Assembly (NCBI RefSeq): GCF_000599885.1
Contig: NZ_JFGT01000002.1
Location: forward strand, 310,001-374,000
DNA: 64,000 nucleotides
Reading direction: 5' to 3'
Source of the DNA: Pantoea sp. IMH
Lineage (GTDB): Bacteria; Pseudomonadota; Gammaproteobacteria; Enterobacterales; Enterobacteriaceae
Part shown: in pieces, positions 29,161 through 41,053 of the stretch
Layout: each line of letters starts with the position of its first letter
How positions within the stretch are numbered: the stretch's first letter is position 1
Position numbers and translations under genes: made by a program
Notes under the pieces: generated by a model
What the model saw: only the letters and a program-made list of their open reading frames with translations
Databases searched by the model: none
What the model was told of the DNA's origin: nothing

Positions 29161-29237
29161 AGTTTGATTTCCGGCAGTGCCTGCACTCCTCACATACTTA
29201 AGTATGCTGCGGTTGCTAAGCGGCTCGAAACCAAACT
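29161..29237. repeat. Long imperfect palindrome between nuoL and nuoM
   Basis: A 77-bp symmetric element centred on the perfect 14-bp palindrome CATACTTAAGTATG (29193-29206). Outer arms AGTTTGATTTC (29161-29171) and GAAACCAAACT (29227-29237) match at 10 of 11 positions. It resembles dispersed intergenic palindromic repeats of enterobacteria; no second copy was noticed in this window. Confidence 0.55.
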
Positions 29238-29291
29238 CCCATCGCCGATGACGCCCATTTATAAGGGGTATATTTTCAAAATGCTTTTTCA

Positions 29292-29314
29292 GGGCAGAGT
29301 AATCAACTCTGCCC
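29292..29314 (-). other. Hairpin directly after nuoL
   Basis: GGGCAGAG and CTCTGCCC form a perfect 8-bp stem with a 7-nt loop, 10 bp past the nuoL stop. On the minus strand TGAAAAAG follows, with no U tract, so an mRNA-stabilising or pausing role is more likely than termination. Confidence 0.6.
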
Positions 29315-29324
29315 GCTCACAAAC

Positions 29325-31163
29325 TTACACCACCATCAGCAGCACCAGCACCACAACGGCACCAATGCTCATGGAAGCAACATACCAGCGCAGATAGCCG
29401 TTTTCGCTGACCACCAGCCCTTTGTTGGTCAACCGGGCAAACAATGCCGGTGTTCCCATCAGGCCATCCAGCGGATCGCGCTGCAGCACTCTGGCGATAA
29501 ACAGATAAGGCTTCACGAAAATCTTGTCATAGAGCCAGTCGAAGCCCCAGGCAGCAAACCACCAGGTCGCGAAGAAACGCCCCGGCGCGCTGCTGGCGAT
29601 ACGGGTCACCAGCGTACGCTTGCCCAGCCACAGCATGGCTGCCAGCAGGATACCGACCACGGCCACCACACCTGAGGTGATTTCCAGCGTCAGCACCGTG
29701 CCGTGCGCCATCTCGGCCGTTTCCGGCAGTACGCCACGCAGCGGCGGCACGATCATTGCGCCAATAAAGGTTGAGAGGATCAGCAACACGACAAGCGGCA
29801 GGTGATGCGTAATCCCTTTGCCTGCATGCGCATGAATTTTCTCTTCCCCATGGAATGTGATGAAAATCATTCTGAAGGTATAGAGCGACGTCATTAACGC
29901 GCCCACCAAACCGGCAACCATCAGATTGATGTGACCGTTTGCCAGCGCGCCTGCCAGAATCGCATCCTTACTGAAGAAGCCTGCGGTCAGCAGCGGCAGC
30001 GCCGAAAGTGCGGCACCACCGACCAGGAAGCAGACATAGACCAGCGGGATGCTCTTACGCAGGCCACCCATTTTAAAGATGTTCTGCTCATGGTGGCAGG
30101 CCAGGATCACCGAACCGGAGGAGAGGAACAGCAGCGCTTTGAAGAACGCATGGGTCATCAGATGGAAAATCGCCGCGTCCCAGGCCTGAACGCCCAGCGC
30201 GAGGAACATATAACCAATCTGACTCATGGTGGAATAGGCCAGCACGCGCTTGATATCGGTCTGTACCAGCGCGGCAAACCCCGCCAGCAGCAGCGTAACA
30301 GCACCGATGATACCCACCAGATGCAGGACTTCCGGCGTCAGCAGGAACAGGCCGTGCGTACGGGCGATCAGATAGACACCCGCCGTGACCATGGTTGCCG
30401 CGTGGATCAGCGCAGAGACCGGCGTCGGACCTGCCATGGCGTCCGCCAGCCAGGTCTGCAACGGCAGCTGTGCGGATTTACCTACCGCGCCGCCAAGCAG
30501 CATCAGCGTCGCCCACTGGAGCATATGGTTATCCGTAGCGAAGTGTGCAGGCGCCAGCTCAACCATTTCCCGGAAGTTCAGCGTACCCAGTTCGTTGTAG
30601 AGAATGAACAGCCCAAACGCCAGGAACACGTCACCCACACGGGTGATGATAAAGGCTTTCATTGCCGCCGCGCCGTTCTTCGGATCGGTGTAGTAAAAAC
30701 CGATCAGCAGATAGGAGCAGAGGCCTACCCCTTCCCAGCCCAGATACATCAGCATCAGGTTGTCGGCGAGTACCAGAACCACCATGCTGGCGATAAACAG
30801 GTTGGTATAGGCGAAGAAGCGGGAATAGCCCTCTTCTCCGCGCATATACCAGGAGGCGAACATATGGATAAAGAAGCCCACGCCCGTCACCACCGACAGC
30901 ATCGTCAGCGACAGACCATCCAGCGTCAGGCTGACGCTGATATTGAAATCCCCAACCTGCATCCAGGTCCAGAGCGCCTGGGTGTAAACCGCCTCGCCCT
31001 GGGCAAAGAAATCCATTCCGACAAAAAGCGTTACCAGCGCCGCCAGACCGACCGAACCCATGCCGATAGCCGCGGACAGATTTTCTGACCAACGGCCCCG
31101 GGAGAAGGCCAGCAGTAAAAAGCCGATAAGCGGAAAGAGTACCGTTAAATAGAGAAGATTCAT
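29325..31163 (-). CDS. nuoL: NADH-quinone oxidoreductase subunit L
   Basis: Distal antiporter-like subunit of complex I, with the long lateral helix that runs along the membrane arm. The 612 residues match E. coli (613). Helix 5 Glu lies in [20 protein letters not shown], channel residues in [22 protein letters not shown] and [19 protein letters not shown]. The C-terminal 80-100 residues correspond to the lateral helix and its anchor ([20 protein letters not shown]). The start ATG overlaps the nuoK stop by four bases. Confidence 0.98.
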   Translation of the reverse strand: MNLLYLTVLFPLIGFLLLAFSRGRWSENLSAAIGMGSVGLAALVTLFVGMDFFAQGEAVYTQALWTWMQVGDFNISVSLTLDGLSLTMLSVVTGVGFFIHMFASWYMRGEEGYSRFFAYTNLFIASMVVLVLADNLMLMYLGWEGVGLCSYLLIGFYYTDPKNGAAAMKAFIITRVGDVFLAFGLFILYNELGTLNFREMVELAPAHFATDNHMLQWATLMLLGGAVGKSAQLPLQTWLADAMAGPTPVSALIHAATMVTAGVYLIARTHGLFLLTPEVLHLVGIIGAVTLLLAGFAALVQTDIKRVLAYSTMSQIGYMFLALGVQAWDAAIFHLMTHAFFKALLFLSSGSVILACHHEQNIFKMGGLRKSIPLVYVCFLVGGAALSALPLLTAGFFSKDAILAGALANGHINLMVAGLVGALMTSLYTFRMIFITFHGEEKIHAHAGKGITHHLPLVVLLILSTFIGAMIVPPLRGVLPETAEMAHGTVLTLEITSGVVAVVGILLAAMLWLGKRTLVTRIASSAPGRFFATWWFAAWGFDWLYDKIFVKPYLFIARVLQRDPLDGLMGTPALFARLTNKGLVVSENGYLRWYVASMSIGAVVVLVLLMVV

Positions 31164-31462
31164 CCGCGCATCTCGCTCACTTTATCAATGTTAAGGTTCT
31201 GGCTGCGGCGATGGAGCTGGAGCAGCAGAGCCAGGCCAATACTCGCCTCGGCCGCCGCCAGGCTTATCGCCAGGATGTACATTACCTGTCCATCCGCCTG
31301 TCCCCAGTAGCTTCCTGCGACCACAAATGCCAGCGCAGCGGCGTTGATCATGATTTCGATACTGATCAGCATAAACAGCATATTGCGACGAATGATCACG
31401 CCGGTCAGCCCGAGGACAAACAGGATAGCGGCCAGAATCAGGCCATGTTGCAGAGGGATCAT
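31160..31462 (-). CDS. nuoK: NADH-quinone oxidoreductase subunit K
   Basis: Small membrane subunit of complex I with three helices and exactly the usual 100 residues. The two functionally important membrane glutamates are in [16 protein letters not shown] (Glu36) and [20 protein letters not shown] (Glu72). It overlaps nuoJ upstream and nuoL downstream by four bases each, so translation of nuoJ, nuoK and nuoL is coupled. Confidence 0.98.
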   Translation of the reverse strand: MIPLQHGLILAAILFVLGLTGVIIRRNMLFMLISIEIMINAAALAFVVAGSYWGQADGQVMYILAISLAAAEASIGLALLLQLHRRSQNLNIDKVSEMRG

Positions 31463-32013
31463 GGGTGTTCCTCCATCTTGCTTTTCACGGCATCGGCCGG
31501 ACGATTGCTTAACACTTCGCCCGGACGCTGTTCGCGACCGATATGGTAAGCCACAACCAGACCCGCCAGCAGCAGCATTGAGGCCAGCTCAACCGCCAGT
31601 ACATAGGGGCCGAACAGGCTGATGCCGACCGCTTTCGCGTCGATCATGGTGCCGTCTATGCCCTGATCGTTTACGGTCAGGATGGCATAAACAATCACCA
31701 CCAGCAGAACCAGTGACGCCAGGCCAGGCCCAATCCAGGCCCCCGGCTGAAGCCACTGGCGCTCCTGTTCCTGCACGCTGTCGCCAAGATTAAGCATCAT
31801 CACCACGAAGACGAACAGCACCATAATGGCGCCAGCGTAAACGATGATCTCCAGCGCGCCCGCAAAGTAGGCTCCCAGCGAAAAAAAGACGCCGGCCACC
31901 GAGAGCAGCGAGATGATCAGATAAAGCAGTGCGTAAACCGGATTGGTGTGGGTGATCACGCGTAGCGTGGTCAGTACAGCGATCAGGCCGCAAAGATAAA
32001 AAGCGAATTCCAT
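31459..32013 (-). CDS. nuoJ: NADH-quinone oxidoreductase subunit J
   Basis: Membrane subunit of complex I with five helices and 184 residues, as in E. coli. The pi-bulge helix region [20 protein letters not shown] links quinone chemistry to the membrane arm. The C-terminal soluble tail ([20 protein letters not shown]) is conserved. It starts 10 bp after nuoI and overlaps nuoK by four bases. Confidence 0.98.
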   Translation of the reverse strand: MEFAFYLCGLIAVLTTLRVITHTNPVYALLYLIISLLSVAGVFFSLGAYFAGALEIIVYAGAIMVLFVFVVMMLNLGDSVQEQERQWLQPGAWIGPGLASLVLLVVIVYAILTVNDQGIDGTMIDAKAVGISLFGPYVLAVELASMLLLAGLVVAYHIGREQRPGEVLSNRPADAVKSKMEEHP

Positions 32014-32023
32014 GCCTGGCTCC

Positions 32024-32566
32024 TTAAGGTAACAAGCCCTTGACGTCGATAGGTTTAGCTTCGTTTTCAGCGGAGCCCTTGTCTTTCCCGTCGATCGCCA
32101 TACCCGCCATCCGGTAAAAATTATACTCCGGATATTTGCCCGGCCCGGAAATCAGCAGGTCCTCTTTTTCATAGACCAGATCCTGGCGCTTAAACTCGCC
32201 CAGCTCAAAGTCTGGGGTAAGCTGAATGGCCGTTGTCGGGCAAGCCTCTTCACACAGCCCGCAAAAGATGCAGCGTGAGAAGTTGATACGAAAGAATTCG
32301 GGATACCAGCGGCCATCCTGCATTTCCGCTTTCTGCAGCGAAATACAGCCTACCGGACAGGCTACCGCGCAGAGGTTACAGGCCACGCAGCGCTCCTGAC
32401 CGTCAGGATCGCGGGTCAGCACGATACGTCCACGGTAACGAGGCGGCAGGTAAACCGGCTCTTCCGGATACATCATGGTTTCCCGCTTGGCGAACGCGTT
32501 CATCCCAATCAGAAAGATACTGCGTACCGTGGTGCCAAATCCCACCACAAGGTCTTTTAATGTCAT
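32024..32566 (-). CDS. nuoI: NADH-quinone oxidoreductase subunit I
   Basis: Peripheral-arm subunit of complex I with two [4Fe-4S] clusters (N6a and N6b) that pass electrons to NuoB. The 180 residues contain two ferredoxin-type motifs, [19 protein letters not shown] and [19 protein letters not shown], each with three Cys plus the distal Cys-Pro. The N-terminal amphipathic segment would contact the membrane arm. It lies between nuoH and nuoJ with 10-bp gaps. Confidence 0.99.
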   Translation of the reverse strand: MTLKDLVVGFGTTVRSIFLIGMNAFAKRETMMYPEEPVYLPPRYRGRIVLTRDPDGQERCVACNLCAVACPVGCISLQKAEMQDGRWYPEFFRINFSRCIFCGLCEEACPTTAIQLTPDFELGEFKRQDLVYEKEDLLISGPGKYPEYNFYRMAGMAIDGKDKGSAENEAKPIDVKGLLP

Positions 32567-32576
32567 GGTTTACCCC

Positions 32577-33554
32577 TTACTGCGCGTTGTACAGAATCAC
32601 TGCGGCAGTGGCCAGCAGGTTCAACAGCGTCAACGGCAGACAAACTTTCCAGCCGAACGACATCACCTGGTCATAGCGCGGACGCGGTAACGCAGCACGA
32701 ATCAGAATGAACATCATCATGAAGAATGCCGTTTTGATGGCAAACCAGATCACCGGCGGCAGCCACGGACCGTTCCAGCCGCCGAAGAACAGCGTGACGA
32801 TCAGCGATGAGACGGTAACGATGCCCACGTACTCCCCCACAAAGAACAGGCCGAATTTCATCCCGGCATACTCAATGTGATAGCCATCGGCCAGTTCCTG
32901 CTCCGCTTCCGGCTGGTCAAAGGGGTGACGGTGACAGACCGCAACACCCGCAATGGCAAAGGTCAGAAAGCCAAGGAACTGCGGAATAATATTCCACATA
33001 TGCTGCTGGCTGTTGACGATATCGACCATATTGAACGAGCCAGCCTGCGCCACCACGCCCATCAGCGACAGGCCGAGGAAAACTTCATAGCTCAGCGTCT
33101 GCGCCGAAGCACGCATCGCGCCCAGCAGGGAGTATTTGTTGTTGCTGGACCAGCCCGCAAACAGCACGGCATAGACCGCCAGACCCGCCATCATCAGGAA
33201 GAACAGCAGACCGATGTTAAGGTCAGCGCCCATCCAGGTGGAGGTCACCGGCACAATTGCCATCGCCAGCAGCAGCGAGGTGAAGGCGATCATCGGCGCT
33301 AGCGTAAAGATCACGCGGTCAGTAAAGGGCGGCGTCCAGTCCTCTTTAAAGAACATCTTGATCATGTCCGCCACCAGCTGGAGCGAACCGCCCCAACCCA
33401 CGCGGTTTGGTCCGTAACGGTTCTGGAACAGGCCAAGCAGACGACGCTCGCCGAAGCTCATAAATGCGCCACAGCCCACCACCACGAACAGGATCACCAG
33501 CGCTTTACCGATGGCGATCAGTACATCAATAACTTCCGGTGTCAGCCAGTTCAT
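32577..33554 (-). CDS. nuoH: NADH-quinone oxidoreductase subunit H
   Basis: Membrane subunit that forms most of the quinone-access channel and joins the peripheral arm to the membrane arm. The 325 residues match E. coli. Signature segments are [20 protein letters not shown], the charged loop [20 protein letters not shown] and [20 protein letters not shown]. Eight or nine membrane helices are expected. Its ATG overlaps the nuoG stop by four bases. Confidence 0.99.
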   Translation of the reverse strand: MNWLTPEVIDVLIAIGKALVILFVVVGCGAFMSFGERRLLGLFQNRYGPNRVGWGGSLQLVADMIKMFFKEDWTPPFTDRVIFTLAPMIAFTSLLLAMAIVPVTSTWMGADLNIGLLFFLMMAGLAVYAVLFAGWSSNNKYSLLGAMRASAQTLSYEVFLGLSLMGVVAQAGSFNMVDIVNSQQHMWNIIPQFLGFLTFAIAGVAVCHRHPFDQPEAEQELADGYHIEYAGMKFGLFFVGEYVGIVTVSSLIVTLFFGGWNGPWLPPVIWFAIKTAFFMMMFILIRAALPRPRYDQVMSFGWKVCLPLTLLNLLATAAVILYNAQ

Positions 33555-36277
33555 TGTGCGGCCTCCTGCAGATTGTCAATCCTTGCGCCCGCCAGGAAAG
33601 GCGGAATGCCCGGCAGCCCGACGGGAAGGCCAACCTGCCCCGCCTGTAGCGTCTCAGATAAGCGCACCGGCAGGCGCAGGGTTTCGCCCGCGCAGCTGAA
33701 CTCAATGGCGGTGCCGGCATTGACGCCGAGCTTCATCGCATCAGCAGGGTTTACCATCACATAAGGTTCCGGCATGCGCTGCTGAATAACGGCGGAACGC
33801 TGGGTCATCTCTTCGCTGCCAAACAGGTGGAAGTATGGTGCCACACGCCAACTTCCCACCTCACCGGCAAAGGCGTCAGGAACGGCTTCGAACCAGCTCA
33901 GCTGTGCATCTCCGGCCTCGAACAGGCGTACGCCCGGATCGCCATTGCGCAGATGCCCGCCCACTTCGTCCTGGAATTTATTCCAGGCCTGCGGGGAGTT
34001 CCAGCCCGGTGCCCAGGCAAAGGGGATCTGCGAACGCGGAGCCGATGGCTGGTTGTTCCCTTCCATCGAGAAGGCGAACATGGTGTCTTTATCCTGCGGC
34101 TGACGCGGCTCATGCACGCTGATATTGGCACGCATCGCGGTGCGTCCGCTGTAACGGTGTGGTTCACGCGCCAGTTTCTGCCCGCGAATACGGAAGCTGG
34201 CATTGGGTGCCGCTTCTCTAATACCGGCCAGTTGCGGCAGCGCTTTAACACAGGCATCGATCACATCATCAAGCTGGCTCCAGTCCACTTCACGGCTGTT
34301 GATGGTGCTGTGCAGCGAGTGCAGCCAGCGCCAGCTTTCCAGGATCTGAACGGTGTCATCGTAGTAAGTGGGATCGTATACCTGGAAGAAACGCTGGGCA
34401 CGCCCCTCCTGGTTCACCAGCGTCCCGTCGCTCTCCGCAAAGCTTGCGCCGGAAAGAAGCAGACCGGCTTTGTCGCTGGTGGCCGTTTGCTGATGATCGA
34501 TAACGATGACGTTCGCTGCATTGCTCAGGGCCGCATCGACCTTCGCTTTCGCCGCATGACGGTAAAGATCGTTTTCCATGATGATTACCGCATCCGCCGC
34601 TCCGCTCTCCAGCTCGTCAAGCGCCGTTTCCAGCGGATGACCGCCAATCAGGCCCAGGCCTACGCTGTTAGCCGCTCCGGCCAGCAGAGTGATGCCAACG
34701 TCAGCACCACGCATTTTCAGCGCTCTGGCGACGTTCGCCGCCGCCTGAATCATCGCTTCGCTACCGGAATGCACGCCGGAGATAATCAGCGGCTTTTTCG
34801 CGCCGGCCAGCGCCTGCACGACCACATCAATTTTACCGCTCAGCTCACGATCGATGCCGCTGACGGCGGGTGCGGTTTCATCCAGCGCGTTAGCAATGGC
34901 GAAGCCCAGACGCGCCTGATCTTCGACCGGTGCGCGGTAGCTCCAGGCGGCGATGTCATCCAGACGCGTCTGGTCAACATTGGTCACAAAGAGCGGATGC
35001 TTGGCGTGCTGACCGATGTTCATGATGGCGGCGATCTGCCAGTCCGCCACTTTCTGGGCGGCAGCCATCTGGCGCGCCTTGCCTTTGACAGCCTGACGGA
35101 CAGAGAGCGCGACGCGAGCGCCGGTCTGGGTTAAATCTTCACCCAGCACCAGCACCGCATCATAACTTTCGATTTCGCGCAGGGTTGGCGTGTGAACGCC
35201 GCTGTCGCGCAGCACTTTCAGCATCAGCTCCAGACGCGCCTGTTCGGCGGCAGGAATACCGGTTGAGAAGTTTTCCGCGCCTACCAGTTCACGCAGGGCA
35301 AAGTTGCTTTCCACGCTGGCGCGGGCAGAGCCGATACCGATAATTTTTTTCGCCTGACGCAGCACGTCCGCTGCCCCCTGCATCGCCTGCTCTGCATTCA
35401 GCGCGATCAAATCGCTGCCGCGTCGCTGAACAGGCTGGCGTGGACGATCTTTCGCGTTGACGTAGCCATAGCCAAAACGACCCCGATCGCAGAGGAAGTA
35501 CTGGTTTACGGTGCCGTTATAGCGGTTTTCAATACGGCGCAGCTCGCCGTAGCGCTCGCCCGGGCTGGTATTACAGCCCACGCTGCACTGCTGGCAGATG
35601 CTGGGCGCATACTGCATATCCCACTTACGGTTATAGCGTTCTGAGTGGGTTTTATCGGTGAATACGCCGGTGGGGCAAACTTCCACCAGGTTACCGGAGA
35701 ATTCACTTTCCAGCGTGCCGTCTTCCGGACGACCGAAGTAGACATTATCGTGCGCGCCGTATACGCCCAGATCGGTGCCATCTGCGTAATCTTTGTAGTA
35801 ACGCACACAGCGGTAGCAGGCGATACAGCGGTTCATTTCGTGTGAAATAAACGGTCCGAGATCCTGATTGCGGTGTGTACGTTTAGTGAAGCGGTAGCGG
35901 CGGAAGCTGTGGCCGGTCATCACGGTCATATCCTGAAGATGGCAGTTACCGCCTTCCTCACAGACCGGACAATCGTGCGGGTGGTTGGTCATCAGCCACT
36001 CAACGACGCTCTGACGAAACTCTTTCGCTTCCCCATCATCAATGGAGATAAAGGTGCCGTCGGTGGCCGGTGTCATACAGGACATCACCAGGCGACCGCG
36101 GGTATCTTCGGCATTTTGAAATTGCTTTACCGCGCACTGGCGGCAGGCACCAACGCTACCGAGCGCCGGGTGCCAGCAAAAATAAGGAATATCCAGACCG
36201 AGGGAGAGGCAAGCCTGTAACAGGTTGTCCGCACCATCGACATCATATTCTTTACCGTCTACATGTATTGTAGCCAT
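33551..36277 (-). CDS. nuoG: NADH-quinone oxidoreductase subunit G
   Basis: Large iron-sulfur subunit of the complex I NADH-oxidising arm. From ATG 36277 it is 908 residues, identical in length to E. coli; an in-frame ATG at 36286 is only three bases from the GGAAG site and is less likely. [2Fe-2S] ligands are Cys34, 45, 48 and 67. Then come the His/Cys motif [14 protein letters not shown] and two [4Fe-4S] segments including [14 protein letters not shown]. The extra cluster motif CQQCSVGCN, with its distant CDRGRFGYG Cys, is characteristic of E. coli-type NuoG. The remainder is a molybdopterin-oxidoreductase-like domain without the cofactor. A 191-bp gap separates it from nuoF. Confidence 0.98.
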   Translation of the reverse strand: MATIHVDGKEYDVDGADNLLQACLSLGLDIPYFCWHPALGSVGACRQCAVKQFQNAEDTRGRLVMSCMTPATDGTFISIDDGEAKEFRQSVVEWLMTNHPHDCPVCEEGGNCHLQDMTVMTGHSFRRYRFTKRTHRNQDLGPFISHEMNRCIACYRCVRYYKDYADGTDLGVYGAHDNVYFGRPEDGTLESEFSGNLVEVCPTGVFTDKTHSERYNRKWDMQYAPSICQQCSVGCNTSPGERYGELRRIENRYNGTVNQYFLCDRGRFGYGYVNAKDRPRQPVQRRGSDLIALNAEQAMQGAADVLRQAKKIIGIGSARASVESNFALRELVGAENFSTGIPAAEQARLELMLKVLRDSGVHTPTLREIESYDAVLVLGEDLTQTGARVALSVRQAVKGKARQMAAAQKVADWQIAAIMNIGQHAKHPLFVTNVDQTRLDDIAAWSYRAPVEDQARLGFAIANALDETAPAVSGIDRELSGKIDVVVQALAGAKKPLIISGVHSGSEAMIQAAANVARALKMRGADVGITLLAGAANSVGLGLIGGHPLETALDELESGAADAVIIMENDLYRHAAKAKVDAALSNAANVIVIDHQQTATSDKAGLLLSGASFAESDGTLVNQEGRAQRFFQVYDPTYYDDTVQILESWRWLHSLHSTINSREVDWSQLDDVIDACVKALPQLAGIREAAPNASFRIRGQKLAREPHRYSGRTAMRANISVHEPRQPQDKDTMFAFSMEGNNQPSAPRSQIPFAWAPGWNSPQAWNKFQDEVGGHLRNGDPGVRLFEAGDAQLSWFEAVPDAFAGEVGSWRVAPYFHLFGSEEMTQRSAVIQQRMPEPYVMVNPADAMKLGVNAGTAIEFSCAGETLRLPVRLSETLQAGQVGLPVGLPGIPPFLAGARIDNLQEAAQ

Positions 36278-36468
36278 AGTGAACATGCTTCCGTAAGGCT
36301 CTTAACGAGCGTTAAACACAATTCTTTTTTACCCTGCAACGGTGTTAGCTGCTGCGCGCTTTTATCCCGGTAGTCTGGTCAATTCAGCTGCCGGGTGCGC
36401 ATTTTCAAGCTGCCTTGCAGCCTGAGAACGACTGGGTAAAATCAGCGATAATTCTCTTCGCTTCTGGT

Positions 36469-37815
36469 CTACCAGCGCGCCTTCAGCAGGTTTGCCTGGA
36501 TGCCTGCGATCGCGTGCGCGTTGCTGTATACCTGCGGGGCAATACCGGCTTCGAACTCATCGCGGAAATATTTAATCGCGCTTTGCAGTGGCTCTACGGC
36601 GCCCGGTGCGTGGGCGCAAAAGGTCTTGCCCGGACCGAGCTGGCGGCAGAGTTGCAACAGCGTCTCGATGTCACCGGGCTGCCCTTCTTTGCGCTCCAGC
36701 GCGCGCAGGATTTTCACGCTCCACGGCAGTCCGTCACGGCAAGGCGTACACCAGCCGCAGGATTCACGGGCGAAGAACTCTTCCAGATTACGTACCAGCG
36801 ATACCATGTTGATCTCGTGGTCAACGGCCATCGCCAGCGCCGTACCCAGACGGCTTCCGGCTTTGCCGATGCTGGCAAATTCCATCGGCAGGTCGAGGTG
36901 CGCCTCGGTAAGGAAATCCGTGCCCGCGCCACCCGGCTGCCAGGCTTTGAATTTCAGCCCGTCACGCATGCCGCCGGCATAGTCTTCGAGGATTTCACGT
37001 GCGGTCGTGCCGAACGGCAGCTCCCAGAGGCCCGGGTTTTTCACCCGGCCAGAGAAGCCCATCATCTTGGTGCCGGTATCGTCACTTTTGGAGATGTTTT
37101 TGTACCATTCGACGCCGTTCGCCAGAATAGCCGGCACGTTAGACAGCGTTTCCACGTTATTAACGCAGGTCGGCTTGCCCCAGGCACCTGCTGTCGCCGG
37201 GAATGGTGGCTTGGAACGCGGATTAGCGCGGCGGCCTTCCAGCGAGTTAATCAGTGCGGTTTCTTCTCCGCAGATATAACGTCCTGCGCCGGTATGCACG
37301 ATCAGCTCGAAGTCGAAACCGGTACCCAGAATATTTTTACCGAGATAACCGGCTTCGGTCGCTTCGGCAATGGCGCGGCGGAGATTTACCGCGGCCTCAA
37401 TATATTCGCCGCGCAGGAAGATGTAGCCCCGGTACGCCTTAAGCGCAAAGGCGCTGATCAGCATGCCTTCCACCAGCTGGTGCGGCAATTGCTCCATCAG
37501 CAGGCGATCCTTATAGGTGCCCGGCTCCATTTCGTCCGCGTTGCAAAGCAGGTAGCGGATGTTCATGGATTCATCTTTCGGCATCAGGCTCCACTTCAGC
37601 CCGGTGGAGAACCCCGCACCACCGCGCCCTTTCAGCCCGGAATCTTTGACGGCTGCAACAATCTCATCCTGCGACATCGTCTTCAGCGCTTTTTCAGCAC
37701 CTGCATAGCCATTCTTGCTGCGGTACTCATCGAAAAATACCGGCTGCTTGTCGTCGCGCAGGCGCCAGGTTAGCGGATGCGTTTCCGCAGTCCGGACAAT
37801 CTGTTTCACTGTCAT
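36469..37815 (-). CDS. nuoF: NADH-quinone oxidoreductase subunit F
   Basis: NADH- and FMN-binding subunit of complex I. The 448 residues (E. coli 445) include the nucleotide-binding glycine-rich segment [16 protein letters not shown], the FMN region [20 protein letters not shown] and the N3 [4Fe-4S] motif [12 protein letters not shown] with its distant Cys in [13 protein letters not shown]. It overlaps the nuoE stop by four bases (ATGA), in line with tight stoichiometry of the E-F pair. Confidence 0.99.
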   Translation of the reverse strand: MTVKQIVRTAETHPLTWRLRDDKQPVFFDEYRSKNGYAGAEKALKTMSQDEIVAAVKDSGLKGRGGAGFSTGLKWSLMPKDESMNIRYLLCNADEMEPGTYKDRLLMEQLPHQLVEGMLISAFALKAYRGYIFLRGEYIEAAVNLRRAIAEATEAGYLGKNILGTGFDFELIVHTGAGRYICGEETALINSLEGRRANPRSKPPFPATAGAWGKPTCVNNVETLSNVPAILANGVEWYKNISKSDDTGTKMMGFSGRVKNPGLWELPFGTTAREILEDYAGGMRDGLKFKAWQPGGAGTDFLTEAHLDLPMEFASIGKAGSRLGTALAMAVDHEINMVSLVRNLEEFFARESCGWCTPCRDGLPWSVKILRALERKEGQPGDIETLLQLCRQLGPGKTFCAHAPGAVEPLQSAIKYFRDEFEAGIAPQVYSNAHAIAGIQANLLKARW

Positions 37816-38327
37816 TGATACTGCTCCAGCAGGTTGACGATATTTTCCGGCGTCAGGTGAACATGGGTATCTTCATCCACCATCATCGTCGGGCCTTTGT
37901 CGCAGTTGCCGAGGCAGCAGGTTGGCAGCAGCGTGAAGCGTCCATCCGCCGTGGTCTGACCTGGCTTGATCTTCAAATTCTCTTCCAGCGCGGCCTGAAT
38001 GCCCTGAAAACCGGTAATGTGACAGACCACGCTGTCGCAGTAGCGGATCACGTGGCGGCCTACCGGCTGACGGAAGATCTGGCTGTAGAATGTCGCGACG
38101 CCTTCAACATCGCTGGCCGGTATCCCTAACACCTCAGCGATGGCGTTAATGGCACCATCCGGTACCCAGCCGCGCTGTTTCTGAACGATTTTCAGCGCTT
38201 CAATAGAGGCCGCGCGGGCATCTTCGTAGTGGTGCTTTTCATGCTCAATCGCGTCATGCTCTGCCGCGCTCAGCACAAAAGCGTCGTTATCCTCGATCGT
38301 TTCGATCGCAATTCTTTGATCGTGCAT
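37812..38327 (-). CDS. nuoE: NADH-quinone oxidoreductase subunit E
   Basis: Thioredoxin-fold [2Fe-2S] subunit that partners NuoF; it holds cluster N1a. The 171 residues are five more than in E. coli, with the extra length near the N-terminus. Cluster ligands are in [11 protein letters not shown] and [18 protein letters not shown]. It lies two bases after nuoCD and overlaps nuoF. Confidence 0.98.
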   Translation of the reverse strand: MHDQRIAIETIEDNDAFVLSAAEHDAIEHEKHHYEDARAASIEALKIVQKQRGWVPDGAINAIAEVLGIPASDVEGVATFYSQIFRQPVGRHVIRYCDSVVCHITGFQGIQAALEENLKIKPGQTTADGRFTLLPTCCLGNCDKGPTMMVDEDTHVHLTPENIVNLLEQYQ

Positions 38328-38329
38328 AA

Positions 38330-40129
38330 TTAGCGGTCCACGTCTGACATAACAAAATCGATACTACCGAGGTACACGACAAGGTCGGATACCAGGCTGC
38401 CGTTGATCACCGAAGGGATCTGCTGCAGGTGCGGGAAGCTAGGCGTGCGCACCCGGGTGCGGTAGCTCATGGTGCTGCCGTCGCTGGTCAGGTAGTAGCT
38501 GTTAATCCCTTTCGTCGCTTCAATCATCTGGAAGGACTCATTGGCCGGCATCACCGGACCCCATGAAACCTGCAGGAAGTGCGTAATCAGGGTTTCGATA
38601 TGCTGCAGCGTGCGCTCCTTCGGCGGCGGCGTGGTCAGCGGATGATCCGCCTTAAACGGACCGGCTGGCATATTTTTCAGACACTGCTCAAGAATGCGCA
38701 TGCTCTGACGCATCTCTTCCATTTTCAGCATCACGCGGCTGTAGGCGCAGCTGACGCCATCGCCGATCGGCACTTCAAAATCGAAATGCTCATAGCCCGA
38801 ATAAGGACGCCATTTACGCACGTCGAAGTCCAGTCCGGTAGCGCGCAGGCCAGCACCGGTGGTGCCCCATGCCAGCGCTTCATCCAGACCGTAGGCCGCG
38901 ACGCCTTTAGAACGGCCAATCAGCACGCTGTTTTTCAGCGCGGTCTGCTCGTAAGCCTTCAGACGCTTCGGCATCCAGTCGAGGAATTCACGCAGCAGAC
39001 GCTCCCAGCCTTTCGGCAGATCGTGCGCCACACCGCCGATACGGAACCAGGCCGGATGCATACGAAAACCGGTAATTGCTTCGACCACGTCATAAATTTT
39101 CTGACGGTCGGTAAAGGCAAAGAAGACCGGAGACATCGCCCCGACGTCCTGAATAAATGTCGAAATGTAGAGCAGGTGGCTGTTGATGCGGAAAAGCTCT
39201 GAGAGCATCACGCGGATCACTTCCACGCGCTCCGGCACCTTAATTCCGGCCAGTTTTTCAACGGCCAGCACGTAAGGCATTTCATTGACGCAGCCGCCAA
39301 GGTATTCGATACGGTCCGTGTAAGGAATGTAGCTGTGCCACGACTGGCGCTCGCCCATTTTTTCCGCACCGCGATGGTGATAGCCGATGTCCGGTACACA
39401 GTCGACGATCTCTTCACCGTCAAGCTGGAGGACTATGCGGAAAGCACCGTGCGCAGAGGGGTGGTTAGGGCCGAGGTTGAGGAACATAAAGTCCTCGGTA
39501 TCCGTTCCGCGCTTCATTCCCCACTCTTCGGGTTTGAAGGTCATCTGCTCCATCGCCAGATCTTCCGTCTGCTTAGTCAGCTGGAACGGATCGAATTCAG
39601 TGGCGCGAGCCGGATAATCTTTACGCAGCGGATGCCCTTCCCAGTCCTGCGGCATCATGATGCGTGTCAGGTGTGGATGCCCGTCAAAGGTCACACCAAA
39701 CATTTCCCAGGTTTCGCGCTCGTACCAGTTGGCGTTAGCGAAAATGCTGGTCAGCGTCGGCAGATGCAGATCGTTTTCGGACAACGCCACCTTGAGCATA
39801 ATGTCGCGATTACGTTCAATGGATAACAGATGGTAGAAAACGGAAAAATCCGCAGCAGGTAATCCCGCACGGTGGGTACGAAGACGCTCATCCATCCCGT
39901 GAAGGTCATAAAGCATCACATAAGGTTTCGGCAGCTTGCGCAGAAACGTAATCACTTCCAGTAACTGTTCACGCTTCACCCAAACCACCGGCACGCCGGT
40001 ACGGGTTGGCTGAACGGTAAAGGCCTCTGGCCCAAAACGGTTACGCAGCTCGCCAATCACCGGGTCGTCCAGATGATCGCGTGTTTGCCATTCCGGCTGA
40101 GCGAGGTCTTGCGTGGTTAAATCTGTCAT
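38330..40129 (-). CDS. nuoC: NADH-quinone oxidoreductase fused subunit C/D
   Basis: Fused NuoC-NuoD protein of the connecting fragment of complex I, the arrangement typical of enterobacteria (also called nuoCD). The 599 residues (E. coli 600) begin with the 30-kDa-type domain ([38 protein letters not shown]), then a linker (residues about 180-210) and the 49-kDa-type, [NiFe]-hydrogenase-like domain with the quinone-site His and Tyr region ([25 protein letters not shown]). It ends with the family's DVDR. Confidence 0.99.
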   Translation of the reverse strand: MTDLTTQDLAQPEWQTRDHLDDPVIGELRNRFGPEAFTVQPTRTGVPVVWVKREQLLEVITFLRKLPKPYVMLYDLHGMDERLRTHRAGLPAADFSVFYHLLSIERNRDIMLKVALSENDLHLPTLTSIFANANWYERETWEMFGVTFDGHPHLTRIMMPQDWEGHPLRKDYPARATEFDPFQLTKQTEDLAMEQMTFKPEEWGMKRGTDTEDFMFLNLGPNHPSAHGAFRIVLQLDGEEIVDCVPDIGYHHRGAEKMGERQSWHSYIPYTDRIEYLGGCVNEMPYVLAVEKLAGIKVPERVEVIRVMLSELFRINSHLLYISTFIQDVGAMSPVFFAFTDRQKIYDVVEAITGFRMHPAWFRIGGVAHDLPKGWERLLREFLDWMPKRLKAYEQTALKNSVLIGRSKGVAAYGLDEALAWGTTGAGLRATGLDFDVRKWRPYSGYEHFDFEVPIGDGVSCAYSRVMLKMEEMRQSMRILEQCLKNMPAGPFKADHPLTTPPPKERTLQHIETLITHFLQVSWGPVMPANESFQMIEATKGINSYYLTSDGSTMSYRTRVRTPSFPHLQQIPSVINGSLVSDLVVYLGSIDFVMSDVDR

Positions 40130-40363
40130 AAGTCGTTCACCATGTGGGCCTGCGTGCAGGCACTCAGTATTGGCGTCAGGAGGGGCCGCGCGCGTGTTTT
40201 GATTTTTGTCCGCCGCAGCAGGCCCGATCCATAAACTACTTTATCCCTCTGTCGGGACGTTGTGGGTTCAGCGTCGTTTTCTCCCCGCCCGCTGATACAA
40301 ATTCTGCACATCAGGAGGGAAAGTTTCACCGGCTTACTGCAACGTCCACGGCGGGGATATCGC
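40130..40363 (-). other. Enlarged spacer between nuoB and nuoCD
   Basis: A 234-bp spacer inside the operon, about twice the E. coli gap. It contains GCCTGC/GCAGGC and CCCCGCC/GGCGGGG complementary segments that could fold into a hairpin-rich mRNA region. No ORF with a ribosome-binding site is present. Confidence 0.5.
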
Positions 40364-41038
40364 TTAAATTTCGTCTGGCGTACGCAGCGTGGTGACCGCG
40401 ATGCGTTCACCCTGCTTTCTTTCACGCTCAGACTGCATATTGGCGCGGTAGACGCCCTGGTCACCCACGACCCAGGAAAGCGGACGGCGCTCTTTGCCAA
40501 TCGATTCCTGGAGCAGTAAAAGCGCCTGCATATAAGCTTCAGGGCGCGGCGGGCAGCCAGGGATGTACACATCAACAGGCAGGAATTTGTCTACGCCCTG
40601 CACCACGGAGTAGATATCGTACATGCCGCCTGAGTTTGCGCAGGCCCCCATAGAGATCACCCACTTTGGCTCCAGCATCTGATCGTAGAGACGCTGGATC
40701 ACCGGTGCCATCTTGGTAAAGGGCGTACCGGCAACCACCATAAAGTCAGCCTGACGCGGCGAGGCACGAATGACTTCGGAACCAAAACGCGCCACGTCAT
40801 GCACCGAGGTGAATGACGTGGTCATTTCAACGTAACAACACGAAAGACCGAAGTTAAACGGCCAGAGAGAATTTTTACGTCCCCAGTTCACCATGTCGTG
40901 CAGGGCGTGTTCCAGCTTGCCCATGTAGACGCTCTGGTGAACGTGCTTCTCCAGGGGATCGCTCACAATCTCCTGTTTCTGAAGGGGATAACGGTCATTC
41001 TCACCGTTCGGGTCCGCGCGGGTGAGCGTATAGTCCAT
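40364..41038 (-). CDS. nuoB: NADH-quinone oxidoreductase subunit B
   Basis: Subunit that carries the terminal [4Fe-4S] cluster N2, which reduces quinone. The 224 residues (E. coli 220) have the unusual tandem cysteines Cys67-Cys68 ([10 protein letters not shown]) and Cys133 ([12 protein letters not shown]) and Cys162 ([11 protein letters not shown]). The segment [10 protein letters not shown] has Pro where E. coli has Cys, but that position is not a cluster ligand. It starts 15 bp after nuoA. Confidence 0.99.
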   Translation of the reverse strand: MDYTLTRADPNGENDRYPLQKQEIVSDPLEKHVHQSVYMGKLEHALHDMVNWGRKNSLWPFNFGLSCCYVEMTTSFTSVHDVARFGSEVIRASPRQADFMVVAGTPFTKMAPVIQRLYDQMLEPKWVISMGACANSGGMYDIYSVVQGVDKFLPVDVYIPGCPPRPEAYMQALLLLQESIGKERRPLSWVVGDQGVYRANMQSERERKQGERIAVTTLRTPDEI

Positions 41039-41053
41039 CTTAATGCCTCGCTA

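Noticed and set aside
33827-35134. Long frame antisense to nuoG (also 36415-37773 antisense to nuoF)
   Set aside because: Antisense shadows of conserved complex I genes; compositionally implausible as proteins.
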